Source of the DNA: Stenogyne calaminthoides
Lineage: Eukaryota; Streptophyta; Magnoliopsida; Lamiales; Lamiaceae
Assembly (NCBI GenBank): GCA_037126765.1
Contig: JBBCBC010000012.1
Coordinates: 248,001-312,000 of the forward strand
Reading direction: 5' to 3'
DNA length: 64,000 nucleotides
Position 1 is the stretch's first letter. Every line of letters starts with the position of its first letter. The notes below the pieces were generated by a model, which made no database searches, was not told the DNA's origin, and saw nothing but the letters and a program-made list of their open reading frames with translations. A program made the position numbers and the translations under genes. Below are positions 55,485-64,000 of this stretch, in pieces.

Positions 55485-57230
55485 CAGACAAGTAGTTCAA
55501 AAACTCATTGCCGAGGTATTCGCCTCCACGATCGGATCGTAGAGACTTGATACATTTTTCCCTATGATTCTCTGCTTGAGCCTTAAATTCTTTGAATTTC
55601 TCAAAGGTCTCAGATTTATGCTTCATAAGGAAAATATAACCATACCTTGAGTAGTCATCAATAAAAGTGACAAAATACTCATAACCTCCTCTTGCTTTGG
55701 TTGACATTGGACCACATACATCTGTGTGAAAATTTTCTAACACTTCTTTGGCTTTATTCCCCTTGGCTCCAAATGCCCTCTTGGTCATTTTACCCTCCAA
55801 ACATGATTCGCAGGTTGGAATTGGTTCAACTTGGAGAAACTCCAGTGAATCGTCTTTCACCAACCTTTGGATCCTCTTTGGATTTATATGTCCCAATCTT
55901 AGATGCCATAGAAGTGTCTCGTTCACGTCTGATGAACGTTTTCTTTTCTCGGAAATAGTTGATGTGTTATAGGATGCATTTCGTGAGTGGTGTGCACAGT
56001 TAATTGTATAGAGATTATTCGACAACGTTCCATGACAGATAAATTTATCAAAAAGAGAAATGGTAACAACTTTATTAAAAGTAACCGAATATCCATCAAG
56101 AAAAAGTTTAGAAACTGAAATTAAATTCTTTCTAAAACTCGGAACGTAAAGAACATCTCTTAAAATTAAAACTTTGTCTTCAAAAGACAGATGCACTTCT
56201 CTCACTGCTTCAGCTTCCACTCTCGTAGCATCGCCCAGTGTGATGAGGATCTCACTCCCACTAAGTTGTCGGGTCCGCTTGAACCCCTGTAAAGTGAAAC
56301 AAACATGATCAGTGGACCCCGTATCCACTACCCATAAATGGGAGGCATACGCCGCTAAGCAAGTTTCAACAACTAGTGCGTGAGAATTACCTTTCTTTCC
56401 ATTCCTTTTGGGTTTAGAACAGGCTAACCTACAATGTCCTTTCTCACCGCAATTAAAACATTTTCCTTTTGGTCCTTTCTTGACACCCAAACAGCTAACT
56501 GTCTTTCTCTCACTTTTCTTAGTGATGAGATTGTTTTGGTTCTGACCACTTTCCTTTTCTTGAGACTTTCCTTCCACTGGCCTAGATCTCGAGAAAAGAC
56601 TTTTGGTCATCAATGCTTCGTCTTTCTTTCCTAAATGCTTCTCTATTTTCTCCAAGGCTTCTTGTAGGATGTCCATAGTAAACATGTGATCACTCATCAC
56701 AAAACTACAGTAAAACCCATCGAAGCATCTTGCAAGAGTTAGCAAAAGAAATTCAATTTGGGCCTCATCACAATACTTAGTACCGAGATAAGCCAGCTTT
56801 TCAAAATGGTGTTTAATTCTGAGAACATGCTCCCTCACGGGTGTTCCCTCAACCATATTTAGCCTGGCCACGTCGTCATTTTTAAAATGATTGATCATGC
56901 GGTCTTTTGTTAAAAACATTTCTTCAAGACTTTGCATAATTTCTACAACAGACTCAACACCTTCATGTATGTGTCTCAAATCATCAGACAGTGAAGTCAA
57001 GATTACACGTTTCATGGGTTCATTAGCCTGCTCCCAAATATTATACAAGTGTCTTTCCGCATTAGGTGATTCATCAGTAGGCTTACGTGGCTTGGGTACA
57101 TCAAGAACCCAATGATGTTCTTGTGCAGGTAGGACAAAACTCATATTTCATTTCCAAACATTATAGTTTTCGCCAGTTACTTGGTGTTCTTTGAGTGTAT
57201 ATAACAGTGGATTAAAAGGTTGCGACATGA
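55450..57230 (-). pseudogene. Element D gag, protease and integrase core
   Basis: The ancestral start is ATG at 57230 (SQPFNPL), but a stop at about 57150 cuts the first 26 codons off. The open frame restarts at 57144 and runs 564 residues. It has helical gag, an intact CCHC knuckle (CFNCGEKGHCRLAC, about 56460-56415), a protease site with DTGSTDHVCF, GAG-pre-integrase (LLWHLRLGHINPKRIQRL) and integrase with HTDVCGPMS and DDYSRYGYIF. It is better preserved than element B and could support expression of everything but the start. A shift near 55450 separates the last integrase part. Confidence 0.9.
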
Positions 57231-58698
57231 TGAACTGAAATAAACATTAATATGCATAAGCACAAATATATCACAAGGTTCGATCACATGCATCATATTT
57301 AAAATCTCAAAAAAAAATATGAACATGCATCAGCCAACATCTCAAAACAGTTTAAATAAGCCACGTGGGGTGGGTCATTATTTAAACACATTCAAGCAGG
57401 TTACAAACAAGAACAATTACAAACTTTTAATATTCAAATTAATAGTTGGCTCCCACTTGACCAATATAAAATTGACAGGGACTTTGGGGAAGTATATGCA
57501 TATCAATTTTATACCTAAGTAATAACCATGATTAAATACAGGATTATTATTTTGCTTTGAACGAGCCTCGTGGGGAGGGTCATCGTCGCCACTAGTAATA
57601 ATCCTCAATCATCCATTTGGAATTCATTCATGTGAAAGCTAACTTTTGACCGTCCCGTGGGGGGAATTTCTCCAAAAGAATTCACAAATAAATAAATCAT
57701 GGAGGTCAAAATTAATTCAATTTTATTATCCGGAATAAAATTGTTAATTAATTATTTAAACATACTTAGTAATTTTTAAAGGTGAGATTTTTCATTGGAC
57801 AACTCTCATGCAAACACATTTAAACAAATTAAATAAAACATAAGATAACACAATAATAAATCAAGCAAAGCAGAAAAATAAAAATATTGGGCACAAATTA
57901 TCCAATTGTTATAGTTTGATTTTTCTTGGCTTGATCTTGAAAAAGCAAATCTTGAATTTCTCCCACTCGATCGTCTCAGCCTCATCTCAGCTACATGGTA
58001 GGATCGTGCCCTTCCGGCGACCATAACCGTCGGCTCGTGACCTAAAACGCACCCCGCCGGCGGCTCGCCACGCCGTCTGCCTCGGCATACCTCAGCGGCG
58101 GCTTCGCTGACGGCGCGTGTACCCTTGTAGCGTCTTCGCCATCTCGCCTGCGCCGTGGAACTCGGCGGCGCCTTAGCGTACTTTCGCCTTCATCCGGCTT
58201 ATCCGGCTTGGCGCCGGCGCCGCGTCTTGTCTGCTCTCGCCCGTCTGTGTATTCGATCCTCCTTGGCTGGGGTCGCCTTTTCGCCCCAGCGCCCGTCGCG
58301 TCGTCGTCACGTCGCGTGCCGTCTGCCTCCCTTAACACGTTTGGCGCGCCGCCGCCTGCGCGATTCACAGATTTTATCCTTTAATTCTTCGACTCCGCCT
58401 CCGTTTTTGATTCGGTTACAATTAATTTACAAAAAATAAATAAACCTAGATCTAGACTAGTCTATTACATTGATCAAATCAAACAAATCCTAATCTACTC
58501 GTGGATTTTCTCACGAGGTAAAACGAATTCGAACGAATCGAATTAAAAAACAAAATTTATATGCATGCATAAATAAACGCATTAAATTCCATGACAATTG
58601 GATACCGCAAAAAAAAAAATCTAGCAATTCTACTATCAATTTCAAATTTAATGACAGCGAATTAAATTACAATTTAAAATTCAGAGCCCAAAACCGAG
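57231..58698 (-). other. Element D leader, GC-rich at 58010-58370
   Basis: Untranslated sequence between primer site and gag. The GC-rich tract has CG-dense sequence and open frames on both strands without known motifs, parallel to the leaders of A and B. Confidence 0.6.
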
Positions 58699-58710
58699 GC
58701 TCTGATACCA
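58699..58710 (-). promoter_or_regulatory. Primer-binding site of element D
   Basis: The minus strand reads TGGTATCAGAGC two bases after the LTR end. Exact initiator-Met tRNA type. Confidence 0.9.
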
Positions 58711-58712
58711 GT

Positions 58713-60019
58713 TGTTGGGGAATAAGTTACACGGATCTATTTGGGATAAATATTTAAATACAAATTTAATTCTGATAATTATTACTAGCATGAATTAATC
58801 CTATATTAATTCAAATAATAATTTAACAACAAATCATGCATATAATTAGTTCACGTAAATCCTACGCATGCGGAATTTCTACGAGTTTACGTGAATGTAC
58901 CTCTTGGGACGGCAATGGTCTTGTTGATTAGACACACCAAAAGAACTTCCCAAGTATTCCCTTAATCCTTGCTCGACTATCCGGTGGTAGGACGCTTGCG
59001 AACAATTAACAAAAGGAAAATAAACTTTGTTGCACCACCTTTGTGGATTTACTAATTTTTCCAAACACATGGAATTGTACATGGGAATGAAAGAATCATC
59101 CCCTATTTATAGGTGGTCGAATTTTTAGGGCAAAAACAATGTGGGAAAATCTTTTCTTGATCTCCAAGAAATCTTGAATATATCTCCTATATTCTTTTTT
59201 CCATAATTATAATATTCCACAAAAAATCCCACATTATCTTTGTTATGGAATTTTTGAAATATTAGGCAAGAATCCAAGATTTGGATCTTCTTGAATTTAT
59301 GAGATATTCTTGTATTTCAAGAAATACATATCTTTCATGATATATTTTCAAGAAAATCAAGAAAATCTTTCTTGCCCTTTATATTTCAATATTTTCGAAA
59401 ATTGCTTCATGGATAACCAAATGAGAGATTTCTTGAATTTAATGAGATGATCTTGTATTCCAAGAATACATATCTTCATTCCATAACAAAATTCAAAGAA
59501 AATCTTTCTCCCATTTTATCCATAAATTTTGAAAATTATGAGGAAAAATAAGCAACAATATTTATTTTATTTTAAACACTTTTTTCAGTTATTGGACTAT
59601 ATGTTGGGCTACTTAGGGAACCTTTAGGAGAATTAAGATTGGACATTCCAATGGATCTTGAATTATCAATATTGAGCCACAATATTATTCAAGCCCATAA
59701 ATATTAATTAATCACACTACATAATTAATATTGCACTATCCATCTTAACCCATATTACAGTCAATATGGCTCCCGGTTATTATTTTCCGTGTTTAAGATT
59801 ATCTAGCCCATTAATTAATTCAAGCCACTGAAATAGCTTTCCGTTAATTAATATATTTTGTCCTTGGTTAAGGAACGGTTCACCATTATTATCCATACCG
59901 GAAACTTGTTCCACTTGCAAGATTTGATATGATAAAGCTTATGAACCTCCCAAGGGGGCAAATCGAACAAGCGTACTTGCACACGATTCTCCGTATTAAA
60001 TCTTAGCAATCGCATGTGA
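58713..60019 (-). repeat. 5' LTR of element D, truncated
   Basis: Parallel to 51353-52649 with few differences, then homology stops sharply after GCATGTGA (60019). About 510 bp of U3 is missing. The minus TATA box (59104-59111) remains. Confidence 0.9.
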
Positions 60020-60184
60020 TATATGTATATATATATTTATTTTTTTATTTTTTTGTATCAACTTCTTTTTAAATTTTTTAAAAAAACTCTATCAACTTTT
60101 ACTAAAAATAATTTTTCCATAATCACTAATTTTAATCAATTCTTTAAAAGTATAATTTTTGCAAACACCCCTTATTGTTAAAAA

Positions 60185-60440
60185 ATGAGTTGGTATGCTG
60201 TGAAACTTGTTTACGGTGAAACTGATTCATTTTTACAAGCATGACCCTTCAGTTATCACGACTACATCCTTTAGTAACATAAGTCACATCCTTTAGTTAT
60301 CACAATTACACCATCTGTTGTAATATAAGTCACACCCTGCACTTTTGTGATTATTGCCCTTTATATAGTAAAAAGTCACACTCTTTAGTTATCATGACTA
60401 TACTCTTTAATAATATAATCCTCTATACTTTGTCTAAAAT
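60185..60440 (-). repeat. Dispersed repeat, copy 2
   Basis: Read on minus it follows 35898-36135: GACAAAGTATAGAGG, AAGAGTGTGACTTTTTA, GGGTGTGACTTATATTACAA, GTGATAACTAAAGGATGTGA. In this copy the TGTGACTT...GTGATAACTAAAGG phrase recurs about four times, giving an imperfect tandem array. Confidence 0.6.
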
Positions 60441-60926
60441 AATCGATAAATAAATTAATTTAAAATTAATATATATATTATTAAGCTTGTTCAGGCTCAA
60501 AAAATTAAGCTCGTAAATATTCGACTATTGTGATTTGAAAAAAATTATGTAAATTATATAATATCACTGTTATACATAAAATTATAATTGTTAAGAAAAA
60601 TAAAACATTTTTTTAATAGTGATAGATTTTGTACTTAATAATAATAGTGTTTTTATAGATATAATTTATAAGAGTATTACTGTATAAAAAAATATAAAAT
60701 TTATTACATCATATATATTATAAGTAAAATTAAATGTAATTAATTATATTCAAAAGAATTGATAGTGAAATAAATTTTTAGAACCAAAACACTTAAAATT
60801 TGAGAGCCAAATTTGAGAGCCTAAATTAAACATAAAATTTTAAAGGATTTTGGCTAAAAAAAATTGAGAGCCAAAATAATTATTAGCGGGGCATTTAATT
60901 TTTTAAATCAGTTCAAAATTGGAGAG

Positions 60927-60970
60927 ATATTAATTACTTTCCTTATAGATATTAATTACTTTCCTTATAG
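60927..60970 (+). repeat. Exact 22-bp tandem duplication
   Basis: ATATTAATTACTTTCCTTAT plus AG occurs at 60927 and 60949, followed by a third partial ATTTAATTACT. Confidence 0.9.
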
Positions 60971-61887
60971 ATTTAATTACTCACGTCCTCTCCACTATTT
61001 CATTAAGTCACTATTTCACATCTCAAACCCTTCTTCCACGTTCTTCAATTGTGAATTTCTCTCCAGTCGATCGAATCGTGAATCTGCCCTCGCAACCACC
61101 GCCACCAGTTTGCTGCAACCGCCACGCCGCCGTTGACTCCGGTTCTTGGTATAGGACCCTCTGCTCGTGTGTTTTCAGTGCCTGTAATACATGTATCAAG
61201 ACATTCTTTAATCTTTTCATTATTTGATTATTTGAGAGTTGCAAATGTAATTGTTCACACATTTATCTCGCCCCTGTACGAATTATTTTTACTTTAAATA
61301 TTGAAAGAAATTGATTGCGAAATCGATACAGCTGAGAATTAGGGTTATCTGCTACAACTTTGACCAATTTCGTACATCTCACTGTTTTTAGTAACGATTT
61401 GCCTTTCATTTGCTTTTTCGTTTTCTAAGTGAGCATGCAGATGCGATTCTAATCCTAGTTACTATTTGATGGTTCTGCCCCAATTTATTGACTATGATAA
61501 GTTGATTTAGGGCAATATACTATGATTCAATTTTTGAATGTTGGTTAATATTGGTTTACTACTGCCCTATAGTGATAGATGCTGATGTTTTAAAATTTTG
61601 GGTGCAATTTGACCATTGTTTGGAGGTTGTTTACTATTGTGCTCATCAGGTGTTTGATGAAATGCCTGGGAGAATTCTTGCACTGCAATATCCATTGTAG
61701 TTTATTCAGTTTCTTGTAATAGCCATACACTACAACTGACATTTTTTTCCAGCTTGATTTATGTCTGCTTCGACCTTTTTAAGGGTTAGCAACAATACCA
61801 CCTTACTAGCTTTATATCAAATTAGAAAAGTTCCACTTATACTTATATACCATATCCAATTGATCCCACTGCCAATCAAAATTACAG

Positions 61888-62425
61888 GATATTAAGAAAT
61901 CGAACTCACTTGTACGAGGCTACTCACAATACAAAGAAAGATGGATGGAAATCAAATGAGGCAAAGAAGAATTGGGTAAGTTGTGTAGACATATTTATGA
62001 TATTTATTTATGTTACAAATTTTGATGTTAATTTACTTCTTTTTTATTCTTTATTATCAGGACATGATGATAAAAAAAGAGACGAGTATATTGAGCTTGG
62101 AATTGAGAAGATTGAAGAAGATATAGTCCTTGAAGTATTGGGTCACGGGTCAGGATATAGAAAAGGTATTGGTTACCGTCCACAGCCTCCAAGTAAACGC
62201 AGCTCGTTGTAAGATACCTCTAGTGAATATAAAGATGAGCTAGAAGACACAATAGAAGAGTTGCAGGAGTGTAAAGCTAAGGTGCAAGAACTTCAAACAC
62301 AAGTAACTGATTTGAAAGACGAGCTTGTCTGCAAGAAAATGCAAATTTCACAAAGACAACTCTCCGCGCAAGGTGTAGCTCTCAACAAACTAATGGCTAT
62401 GTTCAACAATGAAGAGATGGAATGA
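61888..62425 (+). pseudogene. Plant transposon protein C-terminus (Transposase_24-like), broken
   Basis: Exon 61888-61975 (ILRNRTHLYEATHNTKKDGW) and exon from 62061 are joined across an intron with GTAAGT...TATCAG. Exon 2 reads DEYIELGIEKIEEDIVLEVL, then GHGSGYRKGIGYRPQPPSKR. After a stop (TAA 62210-62212) a coiled coil follows (DELEDTIEELQECKAKVQEL, VTDLKDELV) to TGA at 62423. The TH...DG...HGSGY..G.G.PPS pattern is that of Ptta/En/Spm-type plant transposon proteins. One extra A in the A7 run near 62070 shifts exon 2. It is a dead fragment, or carries a consensus error plus a real stop. Confidence 0.6.
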
Positions 62426-63332
62426 TAAAGGTTAGCTTCTATTCTTCTATATCTATTTATATAATGTGTATGCCTTCTCCCCCAAACTTGTGTGTGTGAT
62501 ATTGGATTATGTATGTGTAGATCTTTTTTTTTTTTTTGTGTTTTAAAGTAGTGGCGGTGGGTTACTTTAGTGTACTGTTTTTCTGGTCATTAGCTTTCAT
62601 GGGTTGTTCTTAGTTTGACGTTAGAATCAATAACCTAGTTTTTGAGAATATGATTATGATTTTTTAGTATTTTAGCAGGCTCTTGTGTTAAAAAAGCTGC
62701 CTAAAATCGATTCTTGCTGAATGGTAGTGTTGTCTAATTTGCTTATTGGTGTTGGTAATTTTGTGAACAATAAGACTTGGGGTTTTGGAATTGGAGAATT
62801 AACATTAATCACCTAGATAATATTGTATACATGTATAAAATCTAATTCTGCCCAAAGGTTTTGTGGTGATGCCTAGGGAATAAATTATAATTTCATATCC
62901 TTGTTTCTGATTTCTTTTTGTTGTGTATCTTTGCTTGAAATTTCTTCATGTGTTAACCTTTTCCTTACAATATTAGGTACAGTTCTCTGTGTACTTATTA
63001 TATTTTATTACGATCTTTTCTTTATTTATTAGTGTAAATTTAGAAGCAGTGTAAAATCTAAATTTAGGGCAGTGGGCATTGTGAATGCCCAATGAGTAGA
63101 ATGTAGTTTTCTTCTTTTTTGCTGCTGTAAAAAGTGAGTAATGTGGTTTGAAAACAGATGATTAATTATATGTTGCACTTGTGAATTCTATCAGCTCTGG
63201 TTTATTGGAATTGAAAATGCATTCTGCATCCGTGGTTTGGGAAAAAGTTGTAAAACAGAATTGATAAATAGGTTTTGAAGCCCAAGTTCAATGTTTAGAT
63301 CTAGGGGGATTCTAATTTGAATAAGGAGAGCC
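62426..63332. other. Non-coding, AT-rich
   Basis: No gene, repeat structure or transposon ends recognised. It may be intron or upstream DNA of the 63333 frame. Confidence 0.4.
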
Positions 63333-63479
63333 ATGAGTTCTGTTTCACTTAAAGAATGGCCTAAAAGTTGGTATCCGAAGACCCTTTTATCTATTATTGC
63401 TGTAATTGGTGGGCTTGCCATATTCTTACTGCTTGCTTCAACTCTCTTGGTGTCACAACCTATTGGTTCTACCCAACGG
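63333..63479 (+). CDS. Possible first exon of a membrane-anchored protein, cut by the window end
   Basis: ATG at 63333 opens a frame reading SLKEWPKSWYPKTLLSIIAV, then GGLAIFLLLASTLLVSQPIG. This is a short basic N-terminus followed by one hydrophobic segment of about 24 residues, as in type II Golgi or ER enzymes. A GT donor (CAACGG|GTATTT, 63480) could end the exon, and the open frame itself stops at 63524. I do not recognise the family. Without downstream exons it could be chance. Confidence 0.3.
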
Positions 63480-64000
63480 GTATTTTGTGTTGCTTCTGTG
63501 TTTTTCATTCATATCAATTATTGATAATTTGATATACCCTACAACATTATATTCATTTGATATATTAACACATGACATCAACATTTGAAAATGGCCACTC
63601 TTAATAGATAATGTGTTCTTCTCTCTTTGGTTAATGGAATCTTACCCATATTAGAGGATTTCAATTCTTTTTTATGTGTGATTATTCGTAAACATGCTTG
63701 TACAAATAAAGAAGAAAGTTTATTTTCCCTTTTCTTTTAAACCTTTTGACACACTTCTTTGTATTGTTTTCCTGAGTTAGCAATATTACAAATTATAGCA
63801 TCATATATGTAAATGCAGTATGTTTATATAATTTCTCTACTTAATTAGCAACCTTCAATCTCCTGGTATTTTGGCTATTAGAAGTAGCAAGAGAGGACAT
63901 AATTCATTTTCGCATCGCATGAACTATGACATAAGTGTTGATATTTCTGGTACTTGTTAAATTGTTGTTATTCTTACATCCTTATTCATTCTTTAACTCA
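63480..64000. other. No gene seen; putative intron
   Basis: AT-rich sequence to the window end with no motif of note. Confidence 0.35.

Larger units (their letters stand above)
51353..60019 (-). mobile_element. Ty1/copia retrotransposon D, minus strand, 5' LTR truncated
   Basis: On the minus strand: 5' LTR remnant (60019-58713), primer site, GC-rich leader, gag-protease-integrase (57230-55085), reverse transcriptase (55170-54073), RNase H remnants, purine tract and full 3' LTR (53172-51353). The LTR and proteins are the same family as element B, in opposite orientation. The first ~510 bp of the 5' LTR are lost at 60019, where unrelated AT-rich DNA begins, so the right boundary is a deletion and no target duplication remains. 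Confidence 0.92.
60020..61887. other. AT-rich DNA, a dispersed repeat, and a CT-rich leader-like stretch
   Basis: 60185-60440 is a repeat also present near 35898. 60927-60970 is an exact 22-bp duplication. 61010-61150 is CT-rich with a short CG-rich frame (ATTATALLQPPRRR-like) ending in a possible donor (CTTGGTATAG), which may be a 5' exon of the following broken gene. No clear gene. Confidence 0.4.

Noticed and set aside
58042..58439. Frames on both strands rich in Arg, Pro and Ala
   Set aside because: Same cause as above, in the leader of element D.

Overview
The window is repeat-rich nuclear DNA from a flowering plant. It is AT-rich, has GT-AG introns, and carries plant Ty1/copia elements, an L1-type LINE, Mutator-like (MULE) DNA transposons, a Helitron and Stowaway-like MITEs. 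A BAHD acyltransferase close to HCT and an AGP-peptide gene are the clearest host genes. They point to a eudicot, possibly an asterid, but the species cannot be fixed from this window. No rRNA, tRNA, CRISPR or prokaryotic features were seen.

Layout. 1-6071: degraded minus-strand copia element with its 5' LTR. 6060-6700: possible host exon and promoter. 6700-9930: promoter-like repeat block, Stowaway MITE, Mutator-type MITE inserted at the Stowaway end, Helitron, small TIR element. 11150-11440: LINE fragment. 11850-16638: a MULE with a SWIM/OTU transposase remnant on minus and a plant-mobile-domain (PMD) gene plus a second transposon ORF on plus. 18663-28072: complete but decayed plus-strand copia element with two LTRs and a perfect 5-bp target duplication. 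28673-29728: second Mutator-type MITE. 29974-34039: HCT-like gene. 35328-35561: AGP-peptide gene. 36428-41995: minus-strand LINE, part of whose sequence is interleaved with a second copy of the HCT-AGP interval. 42130-60019: nest of copia elements (an older RNase H fragment, plus-strand element B, a solo LTR inside B, a truncated LTR of the 18663-28072 family, minus-strand element D of B's family). 60020-64000: AT-rich DNA with a broken transposon-protein gene and a possible membrane-protein first exon at the right end.

How it fits together. Most of the window is layered transposon insertions whose order can be read from target duplications and interrupted frames. The host genes are lignin/phenylpropanoid-type HCT and cell-surface AGP-peptide, and both carry frame disruptions. 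Many single-base breaks lie in homopolymer runs, so some may be consensus errors. The most unusual signal is 36944-38976. There two unrelated sequences, LINE ORF2 on minus and a colinear copy of 33929-36404 on plus, are mixed within one stretch. The most biologically interesting unit is the OTU/PMD-bearing MULE at 11850-16638.
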